Below are positions 31,295 to 44,164 of a stretch of 64,000 nucleotides of DNA, piece after piece. The translations under genes were made by a program, and so were the position numbers. Under the pieces are notes generated by a model that saw nothing but the letters and a program-made list of their open reading frames with translations, was not told the origin of the DNA and did no database searches. Source of the DNA: Periplaneta americana (Eukaryota > Arthropoda > Insecta > Blattodea > Blattidae); NCBI RefSeq assembly GCF_040183065.1, contig NC_091127.1:28264891-28328890 (forward strand). Direction: 5' to 3'. Every line of letters begins with the position of its first letter. Within the stretch, counting starts at the first letter, position 1.

Positions 31295-32472
31295 CTACCC
31301 GTAACCGTGCGCTCCGCTGCACTCGTTAGAAATAAATATAAAGTAAATACATAATTAAAATAGGACATTTGATCCAGGGAACATTCGTGTTTGATAGAAG
31401 GATAAATCGTTTAATATGTTACTTAATTTAAATTGCATCCAAATAATTAAAATGCGATAATTTTGGTCCAGAGACACTCATTTGGTGCAATGACAATTCC
31501 TTTAACATGTTTCTTAATTTTTATTACATGCAACCATAGCTTAATGAAGATTGACATCATTTAGATTTAATGTGTATATTTTATTTTATTTGTTATAGGT
31601 TTCCATTGAATTATGGTAATAAGTTAATTTTAACCCTTGTTTTCTACGTATTCAGTAAATGGCGCTTGGCCCACTATGGTACTGAACCCTTCAAATAACT
31701 TAAATTATATTATATAATATTACATATTATATTATATTATATTATATTATATTATATTATATTATATTATATTATATTATATTATATCAGAAGTTACTGT
31801 AATAACATTATAGCATTATGTCCATCTAGAGAAACTATACTTTTCAATGGTGAAATAATAATTAATTATACAAATCGGTTAATTTAGCTTCGGATATTAC
31901 TTCATACAAACACAGAAACATTGTCTGTAGGCTATCTTTCATAGCTTTCGATTGTTGCTGTCCAAGGCCCCTTATAGACGAAGTCATTTGTTTTTTAATT
32001 CATTACACGGCCTTTGATGGCAGTTATTTTAATTATAAAACTCATTTATCTCATTAAATATCAGTCCTATCAAACTTTTTCAAGGAATAAAACTTATCGC
32101 AAATTATTTGTAAAGAAACTTTTGTTATGTAACATTTTTCACAAAAATCAATAATAAGCGATATATTTCGATTTATTTAATTCAGGCCCCCTTATAACCC
32201 CCTTTTAAATAATGTATTTTGAATGCCATATAGCCTAAAATCTAAGTTACAACGAACTTAATTTATATTCCAATTTTCATCGAAATCCGTTCAGCTATTA
32301 TCGCGTGAAAAGGTAATAAACATACAGACAGACAGACAGACATACAAACAGAAATTTCAAAAAAGCGATTTTCGGTTTCAGGGTGGTTAATTATATATGT
32401 TAGGACCAATTATTTTTGGAAAATCGAAAATTACCAGAAAAATTTCGGCTACAGATTTATTATTAGTACAGA
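31295..32472 (-). mobile_element. Non-autonomous Helitron, minus copy
   Basis: Read on the minus strand it starts TCTGTACTAATAATAAATCT, has a TGTCTGTCTGTCTGTATG run and an (AATAT)n block (31722-31787), and ends GCGCACGGTTACGGGTAG before T. It is ~1.2 kb and matches the plus-strand copy at 39733-40934 throughout. There is no Rep/helicase frame. Both copies contain one half of the GAAGGGTTCAGA MITE (about 31548-31693 here). Confidence 0.7.
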
Positions 32473-32549
32473 TTACAAATAACCTCATTAATAGCTACAT
32501 TAATTAAGTGAACAATTGTTATGAAAGAGTGTCATTTTCTTTAGATACG

Positions 32550-32666
32550 ATGGACATGGAATTAGAAGATGAAGATGAAGATGTGGAAGTAGGATTTCGC
32601 AGTTTATTTAGTATACTGGATTCTTGCTCATCGATTTACGTAGAAACAGTTGGCGACACACACTAA
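32550..32666 (+). CDS. Small acidic ORF of unknown status
   Basis: 38 codons preceded by an acceptor-like TTTTCTTTAG. It reads MDMELEDEDEDVEVGFRSLF and ends GDTH-stop. The strongly acidic start might be a short exon or a chance frame in the flank of the Helitron. No homology was recognised, so no function is proposed. Confidence 0.2.
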   Translation: MDMELEDEDEDVEVGFRSLFSILDSCSSIYVETVGDTH

Positions 32667-32996
32667 ACAAAAGAACGACCATGCGATAAATTGATAGTCG
32701 CGATGTATGACTGTGATTGGTTGGAATTCAGTGCTATTTCTCAGCGGTTAAAGCTAGAGTGATGAATCTTGGCATGCTCTTTTCATGAATATCTCTGTTG
32801 TGAAATGGAGCATTTGATTCTCTGTATTCAACATAGTTTTATTGCTAGAGAATTATACGTAAAACAGTATTACTCTTTTATTAATGTTTGAACATTGAAG
32901 AAATTATAATTATATATTTTCTTTACAAATGAACAAATTAGAGTAGGACATTACTAATGCTCCATTGCAGAATATGCAGTGTTAACTTGAAGAAAA

Positions 32997-34952
32997 ATAG
33001 TACATTATGCAACGAGCCTATAATGAAGGTAATTAAGAAGTGAGTATGGATATTTATGAAACGAGCGCAAGCGAGTTTCATAATTTTCATACGAGCTTCT
33101 TAATTACCATTATAGGCGAGTTGCATACGACTTTTTATTATCGACCATATTTCTAACTTGATATTATTAATTTTATTGTATCTGACCTGGAGCAATGTCC
33201 CGTATGTTGTGAGATGTGCGCAGACGCGAAAGTATTGATTTTTTCCGAGTAACAGATGTCCACATTGACCTTGCTAGGCCATAAGAACCTACAGAGATAG
33301 GATTGAAATAAAATTAGACATTGAAAAACGAGATGACAAATTGAATTTTTTAAAATATTATTTACAATTAACGCTAATTATTATAGTAACAGAACATAAC
33401 CTTCTGCGACAGTATTGGATTTCCAGCCTCCGTGACTTTTCGATAATTCTCTTTCGATTGCATATCCGAGAATAATCGATACTTGCGGTTTTATAACGGT
33501 AGAAAGCTGACCTGTCATTGGCTGAACAGTTGTAACCTGAGTCGTCATTGGCTGAAAGACCTGACCTTTAATGAGTAGGTGTACTTTAATGACATGCATT
33601 AAAGGTCTGCTACCAGGTGTATAATTACTACATTTCGGCATGGTCGAGCATAAATTATATTAAAATGTTATTAGCTATTACAGTATTTTATAAATAGGAT
33701 TTTCGCTAAGAAAATTAGAAACAAAAAATAAAATACACTAGAACCTCTATTATCCGTGGTAGTGAATAGGGTAGAGTGAAAGATTAATTGAAAAAGTAGG
33801 ATAATCCGTACCATAAAAGGTTTTCATAAATTCAGTGCATAACAGAGTTTCGTAACTTCCTCCTTGGTTTTTTGTTTCGACAAACTAGGTAGTGGATCAT
33901 AAGTTAACTAATTTAAGTCTGATTTTAAGTTACGGGTTTTTAATTGCCAAGGAAACTCCTTATAATGACTGTCTGTGGAAATATAGAAATAATAGAGGTC
34001 TCATGTTGTAGATTTACATACTTTATACACTTTACATTTGTTTTCGTTAAATTGCGCGCACAGTTGTAATTCTTATCTCGTATTTTGACGCGAGATGAAC
34101 CATAGTTTCTCTTTTCCCAAACCACTCAATTACTTACACTTTTTTCCATAGCACAACACGTTTACTTTTGTCTCCCGTGAAAGACATTAAATTTTGCATA
34201 GAAGTTACACTCAAAGAGTATACCACTGTGCAAGGGGTTTGTAAAAAAAAGAGCGCATAAAAAATTCGTACTAATGTGATGTGCAGTACTTCATATTTTT
34301 TACAGCAAAAATAAAAAAGCGCGATAGAGAGAAAGACAGTCGGATAATCCACCAATCGGTTAATTAGGTAAAGGAAAATCGGGGTTCTACTGTAAGTTTA
34401 ATAACGACTCAGGTTACAACTGTTCAGCCAATGACAGGTCAGCTTTCTACCGTTATAAAACCGCAAGTATCGATTATTCTCGGATATGCAATCGAAAGAG
34501 AATTATCGAAAAGTCACGGAGGCTGGAAATCCAATACTGTCGCAGAAGGTTATGTTCTGTTACTATAATAATTAGCGTTAATTGTAAATAATATTCAAAT
34601 AAATTCAATTTGTCATCTCGTTTTTCAATGTCTAATTTAATTTCAATGTCATCTCTGTAGGTTCTTATGGCTAGCAAGGTCACTGTGGACATCTATTCCT
34701 CGGAAAAAATCAATACTTTCGCGTCTGCGCACATCTCACAACATACGGGACATTGCTCCAGGTCAGATACAATAAAATTAATAATATCAAGTTAGAAATA
34801 AGGTCGAGCATAAAAAGTCGTATGAAACTCGCCTATAATGGTAATTAAGAAGCTCGTATGAAAATTATGGAACTCGCTTGCGCTCGTTTCATAAATATCC
34901 ATACTCACTTCTTAATTACCTTCATTATAGGCTCGTTGCATAATGTACTATT
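32997..34952. mobile_element. Large foldback element with ~550-bp inverted arms
   Basis: Arms 32997-33550 and 34403-34952 are inverted and highly similar, ending AATAGTACATTATGCAACG. Each outer arm also contains its own ~130-bp palindrome (GCAACGAGCC...GGCGAGTTGC, core AAACGAGCGCAAGCGAGTTT). The spacer holds a pogo-like element. No transposase frame is present and the superfamily is unknown. Confidence 0.7.
33736..34392. mobile_element. pogo/Tigger-like MITE nested in the foldback
   Basis: Left end CACTAGAACCTCTATTATCC and right end, in reverse, CAGTAGAACCCCGATTTTCC, flanked by TA on both sides (33734-33735 and 34393-34394). These termini are of the pogo type. No transposase frame remains. 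Confidence 0.65.
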
Positions 34953-35464
34953 ATGAGAAAAGTTTGAAATTTACAATGTATGATTATGCATATTTATAGT
35001 CACAACGCTGTCATTTCCGGCGTGACTCCTCCTCTTTGCTTACGTCTTAGGAAGTCAAGGCTCTATAAAGTCTAGGTAGGTAGTATTCTTCGCTATTTTT
35101 GTTCTTTCGTTGCCGAGCTACCAGACGAGGGATCTATTTGCCACACCGTTAAACATTATCATGTCGTAGCTCCTATGATAATAAATCAAACGCACTGTAA
35201 TTCAGCAAATAACTGAGCGGCAAATAACGTCCTCGTGTGCTTTCTGCGAACGCCAACGAAAGAGCCAAAATGGCGGGCGATTATATTAAGTATTTATCCA
35301 GCCTTAGGAAATACATAACGTCTTTATCAGCGAATCATAAGATGCACACGTTTAAATGTAGCCGACCTGCAACGTGATTGGCTGCCGGAAATTAGAGCGA
35401 CAGGTCTATAGTAAAAATTTTAACTCTCTAGCTAAACAATTGTGGATTTTAAAAATTTCAGTAG
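34953..35464. other. No recognisable feature
   Basis: Somewhat less AT-rich than its surroundings. No coding signal was recognised. Confidence 0.4.
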
Positions 35465-35472
35465 CACACTGC

Positions 35473-36668
35473 TAGTGATGGAGGAAGTAAATTAAATACC
35501 GATATATTGATATTGCAATATATTGCAAACCTAATTTCGATAAACGATATATATCGCAGACAATATATCGATATATCGAACGATTATCGATTTATCGCTA
35601 TTCCGTAAGCAAATTGCATTTTCAGGCGTATATTTACTGTATTACAATAAAATTACTTAAATTTTAATATTCCTTTTTACCATTGAAATTAACATCATAA
35701 CAGTCAAAAGCATAAATGTAAAATTGTAACAATAAACAATACATTTTCAATACCATATGATATAGGTCTAACCTAAATAAAAATTATAGTGATATAGTGG
35801 GAAAGAGTTAAGTGAACTCTACATGGTTGAGTATTTGATATTGGAACACGATTCAATTATTCTAATGTTATATAGGATTCAATCCAGGACACAGATATAA
35901 TTCTCTTTTCTATCTAACAATGTAATCATTTTAAATGTAAGTAAACCGTACTTAGAATGTTACAAGTTTTAATAAACTTCAACTTTGATTTGATACAATC
36001 CTTCTACAGTAAGTTCCCATTGCAAGTTATTGCTACACTCCAACATTCCAAACAACAATGGTGATGATTATAGGGATAGAATTTTTATGCACTAAAAGAT
36101 ATAATAAGAAAACAATGTCAGCACTAGGTCGTGCATAGAAATCATAGACGTAAACGAATGTCACATCGGTATTAAATCCTTGTTTCTCCTTCCATTCCAG
36201 AATATAGAAATAAAAGTTTTGATACCCGTTTTGAGGTCAGACGGTTCCCTTTCAGGGTGGGAGTTGCTCCTGCCTTGAATAACATTAATAGCAATATTAA
36301 AACAGTAGTAGATAAACTTTCCGTCTGTCTCACGTTCGCACACGCTGCATTTTGAATTTGGTGCAGCATATTGAACAGTTTGAATTCGAATTCCGATCCA
36401 GCCAATTAGAACAAGGTATTGAGTGAGGTTGCACAATTATGTAACTGTCCATCTTCAGTAGCGCCATCTCTCGGGAATTATCGGAGTTGTCCAGTGTGGA
36501 TTTTGCTGTTGTTGATAATGATAATTCCACAAAAAAAAATCGATAAATTTATGAGAAAACCGATATATTATACGATAAATTGAATCAAAATTTCGATATC
36601 GATATATCGCTATATCGAAACGAAAATATCGGTATTTCGTAAAAACTGATATATCGTTCCCATCTCTA
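35473..36668. mobile_element. hAT-type element with perfect 8-bp TSD
   Basis: Flanked by CACACTGC at 35465-35472 and 36669-36676. The ends TAGTGATGG and CCATCTCTA are inverted. Both subterminal regions are full of ATATCGATATATCG words. Minus-strand frames of up to 91 codons (36161-36436) have no recognisable transposase motif, so it is treated as non-autonomous. Confidence 0.75.
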
Positions 36669-36676
36669 CACACTGC

Positions 36677-37400
36677 CTTAAATGTAAAATAGAACTGGAA
36701 TAATTAGATTAACAAAGTACGTAATAACAACCGTTAACAACCCGAAGCTTAGCCTAGTAGTTTCAAATATAGTCAGAACTATATTCCCCACCAATCAAAA
36801 AGTTTCAAACAAACTTTCATGAAAAAGGCACAAAATGCTTCTGTTCCCCTTCAGAGGATGTCAGGCGTTACTTCTTGTTACCCTTTTGTTCTGCGTCTGT
36901 GTTGTTTCAGTCTAGGGTAGTTGTGGATTTACATTTATGCGGGAAGAGTTGCCGGGTTGGAGTAAGGAGGAAGCGGTAGTTGACAGTTCGCTGTTACGGA
37001 GGCCATCTGCCGTGCACGCAGGTTTAATTATGCTAATGAGTGCATTTGGAGCTACAATTAAGAAGTAATTATCTGTTTAATCGGAAAACATCAACGAAAC
37101 AAAATTTGCATCAGGAACACTTTCTGAAAATGGGTAAACTTACAGAACCGAGCTTGTAACGATTTTTGAACGAGGAAATATGAATATGGGAGACGTTATC
37201 ATGCACACGTTTTTCATGTTACATGCTTGTCTTGTAGCATTTTAATCTAACTTATGTGTGTTGAGATCGAACAATCGTGTTTACAGGTACAGAGACTGTC
37301 ATGATCATATCTGTCTTTAATCTGGTATTGTGCTTCGGTTATAGATAATTTGTTTAATCTCCATGGAAACAAACAAATATTATAATGTAAAAATATCCAA
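36677..37400. other. No recognisable feature
   Basis: No coding, repeat-terminus or RNA signal was recognised. Confidence 0.45.
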
Positions 37401-38205
37401 TTTGTGCGAGATCGTGCGTATTTGCTTGTTTTCCGCACAGAACCAATACGCGGTAAGTCTGAAATACCACATTCAGTATTCCCAACGTAACACACATAAC
37501 AATTTCCCTCTTCTTACCGCTTAAGCGCGACATTCATTTTACTGCTTTAGGCTTTTAACATATTATTTTTAGAGATGTTTAACATAGTAATAATTATAAA
37601 TTGGAAACTTACAACTGCGATTTCACCTAAATTGCAATGTTAATTATTGTTTTTAAATATTTGCAAAAATTAAGTAAAGTCTACTACTCCACGAAACATA
37701 TTGCATTCCTGATACAAGTAACATTAAGGAAGCCGTGAAAAAATCAACAAGATTCCAGATGCCGATGTTATTACTGCAATATGTCATATAAATAATATTG
37801 TTAAAATATTAAAATGAAAAATAAATCATTACATAACCTTACCGTTTATTTTAAGTTCGCATTTATAGACTGGGGGAAAGAAAAGACAGACTATATCACG
37901 GCTTGCTGGAGTATAGTAAACACAGAAAACATTTTATAGCAACAATGTTGAAGAAAGATATTTTGGTTTTCCGAAGTTGCCGTCATTAAACAGAAACCAA
38001 CATGGAGATTTCATTGCAACTAATTAGAAATTCGTCTTTCAGGTATGTAATAACGATCTTCGCACAAAATAATGTACGATACACGAGCGGTATGTTTGTT
38101 TTCATGTTCTCGGAAATTAAAAAGCTCAACTACGTTTCGCTTTTTCAATCTTTTCCTCGACCATGAAAACGTCAACATACCGCTCTTGTAACGTATATTA
38201 CTATT
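37401..38205 (+). repeat. ~805-bp interspersed repeat, copy 1
   Basis: Starts TTTGTGCGAGATCGTGCG and ends in a strong hairpin between GAGCGGTATGTTTG and AACATACCGCTC. A nearly identical inverted copy lies at 50854-51659. No coding frame was found, so it is probably a non-autonomous DNA transposon of unknown class. Confidence 0.75.
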
Positions 38206-39300
38206 GTATGAATGTGATTGTGAGTGTGCCGGGTTAATATTAATTAACCAATCATCACAAATATAAAAATACGTCAGGACTGTCGCTGGGCAGTAACCTG
38301 AACACACGTGTCAGCGTCACATTGTTGACAAGTAACTCCATCTGTTAGCACAACCATAATGCATCTAATAGATGCTATAGTTACCAACAACGAAAAAAAA
38401 AATAATAAAATATCCAATGCGACAATTATGTACGAGTATGTCTTTTGTTAGTTCTTCACTATACGAAACATAAAGAAGATGAGTTGGTATTGTAAAATAT
38501 ACTGTGAATTTTATTAGTACAACAATGTAATTTATTCGTCACAACAATAATTCCTTTCTACAATTCACCTTAAACGCTCTCGTCAACAATTGGATCTTCA
38601 CTCAACACAGTATTCGTTATAGTACTCCACCGACGACAATGACAATTTACTTGGACTATTACGCACAACAATGAACTGTTAATCTTAACTAATATTTACA
38701 AAGCACTATTTACAAATCAGAACTACCAGTTCTCAATTCACAGTTCTTCTATCTCAGTCACTCGAGTTCACGGTATCTCGAACCACAGACCTTCAGAGAC
38801 AGTTCACTGTACTCGAACTCGGGTCCCTCCAACTGCGGTCCACTGCACTCGAACTCAGGCCTTCGGATGCTGACGCAGATGCGGACGCACACTCGAGTCG
38901 AACTCCGGCACACAAGTCTGGCTTCCTTGCTCTGGCTTTCTCACTGACTGAATAACTGAAAACTCTGAAACTGCCGTCGTTCCTTCGCGACCGTAATTTA
39001 TAACCACAGCGACGTAACCTCGAAGGTTCCACCCGTCTCTAGAGATGGCATTCCAGAGAAATCCAGAGCCCTCTCCTCTCTACCAGCACCAGATGCGCGC
39101 GCAAACTCGTCGCGTGACGTAATACACCCTCTCTCATCTCTCCACCGCGCGACGTCACTCAATGTTCCGTGGAGCCTGTGCGATCTGCTTTCATGCGGGA
39201 CGCTGGTCGTGAGTTCGAATCTCACGTCGCTGTCACAATACATTTCGAGAGATTTTTGCATAAATATTCGTTTTCAGCATTCCTGAAACGTGAAAAGTGG
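38206..39300. other. Region with a GC-richer island, unassigned
   Basis: 38740-39240 is unusually GC-rich for this window, with repeated CACTGCACTCGAACTC-like words and two overlapping minus-strand frames (38793-39032 and 38998-39261) of low complexity. At its end, GTGAGTTCGAATCTCAC resembles a tRNA T arm. It could be a solo LTR or promoter-like island; neither is demonstrated. Confidence 0.35.
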
Positions 39301-39457
39301 GCAAGCCTTTTGCCTGCCCATGTACAGCGATTTATTGTTAACTAGTGGATGAAATCTGTTCATGTTCATATTTGCTCGAAAACTTGAAAATAGTCATGGG
39401 AATAAAATTGAATTATATAATAAAGAATTGTTTCATAATTTCAGTCAAGTTATCAAT

Positions 39458-39458
<1 letters not shown>

Positions 39459-39508
<50 letters not shown>

Positions 39509-39530
39509 TTATATTTATTTATTTATGTAT
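39459..39530. repeat. (TTTA)n microsatellite
   Basis: Tetranucleotide run giving artefactual LFIY frames. Confidence 0.9.
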
Positions 39531-39732
39531 TTGTTAAACTTGCAAGCTAGTGAGTACAAATTAAATTTATAAAACAAAAATTAATACAGAAAGCAATTTT
39601 CTGTTTTTAAGTTTCACATCACAAGGTTATATATGTACAAATATTATCGATTTTTTAAAAATCACCTTCAGGTGAAAAGACATAAATTAACCAATGAACA
39701 CAGGTGAAATGCAAGAAAAAAATATTTACACA

Positions 39733-40934
39733 TCTATACTAATCATAAATCTGTAGCCGAAATTTTTCTGGTAATTTTCGATTTTCCAAAAATAATTGGT
39801 CCTAACATCCTGAAACCGAAAATCGCTTTTTTGACATTTTTGTTTGTATGTCTGTCTGTCTGTCTGTCTGTCTATGTTTGTTACCTTTTCACGCGATGAT
39901 GGCTGAACGGATTTCGATAAAAATTGGAATATAAATTAAGTTCGTCATAACTTAAACTTTTAGGCTATATGGCATTCAAAATACATTATTTAAAAGGGGA
40001 CTTAAAAGGGGGCCTGAATTAAATAAATCGAAATATCTCGCTTATTATTGATTTTTGTGAAAAATATTACATAACAAAAGTTTCTTTAAAAATAATTTTC
40101 GATAAGTTTTATTCCTTCAAAAACTTTGATAGGAGTGATATGTAATGAGGTAAATGAGTTTTATAATTAAAATAACTGCCACCTAAGGGCGTGTAATGAA
40201 TTAAAAAACAAATGACTTCGTCTATAAGGGGCCTTGGACACAACAATCGAAAGCTATGAAAGATAGCCTACAGAGAATGTTTCTGTGTTTGTATGAAGTA
40301 ATATCGGAAGCTAAATTAACCGATTTGTATAATTAATTATTATTTCACCACTGGAAAGTGTAGTTTTTCTAGATGGACATAATGCTATAATGTTATTACA
40401 GTAACTTCTGATATAATATAATATAATATAATATAATATAATATAATATAATATAATATAATATAATATAATATAATATAATATAATATAATATAATATA
40501 ATAATGTAATATTATATAATATAATTTAAGTTATTTAAAGGGTTCAGTACCATAGTGGGCCAAGCGCCAATTACTGAATACGTAGAAAACAAGGGTTAAA
40601 ATTAAGTTATGACCATAATTCAATGGAAACCTATAACAAGTAAAATAAAATATACACATTAAATCTAAATGATGTCAATCTTCATTAAACTATGGTTGCA
40701 TGTAATAAAAATTAAGAAACATGTTAAAGGAATTGTCATTGCACCAAATGAGTGCCTGTGGACCAAAATGATCGCATTTTAATTATTTGGATGCAATTTA
40801 AATTAAGTAACATATTAAACGATTTATCCTTCTATCAAACACGAATGTTCCCTGGATCAAATGTCCTGTTTTAATTATGAAATTACTTTATATTTATTTC
40901 TAACGAGTGCAGCGGAGCGCACGGGTACGGCTAG
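39733..40934 (+). mobile_element. Non-autonomous Helitron, plus copy
   Basis: Begins TCTATACTAATCATAAATCT after A. It carries the TGTCTGTCTG run and a (TATAA)n block (40411-40503). It ends GAGCGCACGGGTACGGCTAG before T, with a GTGC/GCAC stem upstream. TC...CTAG ends at an A/T site are the Helitron signature. No coding capacity. The captured MITE half is at about 40540-40685. Confidence 0.75.
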
Positions 40935-42018
40935 TTATTAATAAAACTGTTTAAAAACGACATGACATAAAATTTGTTTCCAAGTCATTTCTATATGATA
41001 AATCGTTTTATACAATTTCAAAATAACAGTCATTCAAAGTGATGAACACATTATTTGAATCTGTTTATGTTATAAAATAAGTTTAAATCCTAAAATTGTA
41101 TGTTGTGTGTTAATAATTCCTTTTTTTTTTAAATTTCAAAGTCATTAGTGACGCCGTGATTAATAAACTTACAGAACACCAAGAATTGTAACCTTCGTCT
41201 GAAAATATTTGTGGATATATAATCTTGTGATGTGAAACTTAAGAACAGAAAATTGTTTCCTGTATTAATTGATAAGTTGTTGACTGAAATTATAAAACAA
41301 TTCTTTATTATATATAATTTCAACTTATCTGAAATATTAACCTCAATATGACTTTTAAAATTGCATTAGCTTTTTGAATTCTGTCTATATAGAGAATTAC
41401 AATAAATTTTTTAATTTCATCTATTTACCATTACAGTATATTTTAATCTAAGTGCAATATGAATATGCCTCAAAGGAACTTAATATTAATATTTTATACA
41501 AATGCTAATTAAATTTTATTTAACAACATTTAATTGACCTCAGTGAGAAGTATCAGACCAATCTGACAATAGAATTTTAAAGTCTAGAAAACAGCTTTAA
41601 AAAATCATCTCTCAACGGACTCACGCAACGTTCTGGCCACATTTGATTACATGGGATAATATCTTAGAACGGTGAAGGCTTTGGATTAGAACGGGGTTCG
41701 TCTGTATAGCCAAGAGAAGCTTTATCTAAATTTTTGCAATTTCTTTATTTTCTATTACAATATATAAAATCACGTGACACAGTTTGAAGGGTTCTCAAAT
41801 AGAAAAAGAAACCGTATTTTTTTTTCTCTCTCTGTTATTTATACTCGCTGTAACATCTTTAGTCATATCGCGAGTTAATATTTTGGGTGAAATCCGAAGG
41901 CCTGTGTACTATTGTTGAGACTGGTTCTATTGTTGTGAACTAGATGGCGACTGTATGTGTATTACTGATTTGTTATGAATATGATTTCGGTGATGAATAA
42001 GGCCGGTGATGTTCAGGG
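40935..42018. other. No recognisable feature
   Basis: AT-rich sequence without recognisable signals. Confidence 0.45.
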
Positions 42019-43488
42019 ATGTTGTGGCCTGAATTTCCTGGCATTTACCTCAAGGCTTTGCACCTGTCAGACAATACCTTGAGCTGGATGGACTCCTACC
42101 TACGGGACCGCCAACAGTGTGTTTCACTTGATAATCAATTCTCCCAATGGAGATGCACAAAGGCGGGAGTGCCGCAGGGCTCCGTATTAGGACCACTACT
42201 TTTCTCTATCTACATTAATGACGTATCAAAGAACTTACAGTATTGCCGATATCACCTCTATGCCGACGACCTACAACTTTACATACATTCCAGACCCAAT
42301 ACGATCAATGAATCGATTGACAAGTTAAATTGTGACCTAGCCACTGTCTCCACTTGGGCGGCCAATTTCGGACTCGCACTTAATCCAAGTAAGACTCAAG
42401 CCATAATTATTGGACATAAGCGTTTAGTTAACTCCCTTAATAACAGTAATCTTTCAGTTGTTACCCTTAACAACACGCTAATCCCTTATTCATCTGTCGT
42501 AAAAAATCTTGGCTTCTTTTTTGATAATAATCTAAGTTGGAATTTTCAAGTTAAAGAAACGATAAAAAAATCTGTTCCTCCATTCACTGTTTGAGTCGCT
42601 TGAGAAACTTCTTGACCCAGCAACTAAAACTTACCCTAGTGCAAACCCTAGTAATGCCGCACTTCGATTATTGTGACGTTTTGTTAAGTGACCTAAGTTC
42701 TGAACTGTCAGTCAAGTTACAGCGAGCTCAGAATATGTGCGTCAGATACGTGTGCAACATCCGACGATATGATCACATATCACTGTCCTTCGCAAGTCTC
42801 TCGTGGCTCCGACTTAAAGAATGTAGAACTTTACACACTTTGTCTTTACTCTTTCGAATTCTGCACACTTCAACACCAAATTACCTTTCGTCTCGTTTTT
42901 CTTATCTATACTCTAACCACGACGTAAATATCAGATCACTTATCTGTGGCACTCTAAGTATACCTCTTCATAGAACATCTTGTTATTCATCATCTTTTAC
43001 AATATCCACCTCGCGTCAATGGAATTCCTTGTCACAAAATATTAGGGGCTGCAAGACAACAAACACCTTTCAGAACAGCTTAAAAGATAACCTTATTAGC
43101 ATTTCACTCCAATCATACTGATTTAAATATCACTGACTACATTGTTACTTTTTTCTTTAGACATCATCCTGATTGTGCTGTATTTTAATTGTCTCATAAT
43201 AATCTCTTTCTATTATCTAATATTATTTGAAATATATTAACATTCTATGTATTTTAGCTTAATTCTGCTACACAGTTTATTTCAGTGTTTAATTAATAGT
43301 TCATAGTATTTTGTTGTTTAATTTGTAAATAACTCTTGTATACATGTTACTCTCATCTAAATCAAATTGTTGAATTCTTTGTAAGTTCATGGCTATGTAT
43401 ATACACTTTGCTGGTTGAGTGGAAGAGAAGGCCTTACGGCCTTAACTCTGCAAGCTAAAATAAATTATTATTATTATTATTATTATTA
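42019..43488 (+). pseudogene. CR1/L2-like non-LTR retrotransposon, 5'-truncated RT
   Basis: The first frame (to 42594) holds the later RT motifs: AGVPQGSVLGPLLFSIYIND, the catalytic YADD in HLYADDLQLYI, and NPSKTQAIIIG. A frameshift near 42590 moves the rest to another frame (MPHFDYCDVLLSDL, RYDHISLSF, ending at 43121). The N-terminal RT and endonuclease are missing. The 3' UTR ends with the AAGGCCTTACGGCCTT hairpin and an (ATT)n tail. It is the best-preserved copy of the family in the window. Confidence 0.85.
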
Positions 43489-43604
43489 CGGTTGAGGGAA
43501 AACCCTGAAAAACCTCAACCAGGGAATTTAACCCGAACGGGAATCGAACCCAGGCTCTCTGCGTAAGAAACCAGCATGCTGACCCCTACAGCACAAAGGT
43601 GGTC
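43488..43604 (-). mobile_element. tRNA-derived SINE fragment, family D
   Basis: In reverse: GACCACCTTTGTGCTGTAGG, then B box GGGTTCGATTCCCG and CCTGGTTGAGGTTTTTCAGG. The head differs from families A-C. The tail is lost at the (ATT)n tract. Confidence 0.7.
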
Positions 43605-44164
43605 TATTATGAAACTAGAAAGTTCAAATATATACTTTGTTCTTTATCATATAGGCTATTGTTTTTGTAATCCGTGTTATTTTATTGCTTACATTAATTT
43701 GTATACTTTGTCTTCTTCTTGTTTCTGCTTATCTACAGTGCGGTTTTGAACCCCCGACCACTAGCGTTTGTTTATACGGGGTAAATTCTTTAATTTATAT
43801 TTGTTTTATGTATGTAATTAATAGTTTTTAATGTATATAAATAAAAATAAACTAAAATAAATAAAAAAGTGTATTTTCTTCATTTTTCACTGTTATATAG
43901 ACTATTCACCTTGAACCGTACATCTTATAAATGAAGTAAAAACATGTTACCTAACTCTTGAGTTTGTGAAGATTTTCTTTTCGAGTAAAATCCAGAAAAT
44001 CTAGTTTACGCCAGAGAGCAACAATACTGTAACAAAGAAGAAAGATGCTAATAAAAGTGATAATATTTTCATCGTTCCAATGCAAGTCTTAAAATATATT
44101 TGTAAATAAATTGTTACTGCAGTAGAACGTGTCCATTTACATACAACATTTTGATAGTTGTAAG
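43605..44164. other. No recognisable feature
   Basis: AT-rich sequence without recognisable signals. Confidence 0.45.

Noticed and set aside
39177-39235. Possible tRNA gene
   Set aside because: Only a T-arm-like GTGAGTTCGAATCTCAC is seen; no D or anticodon arm at proper distance.
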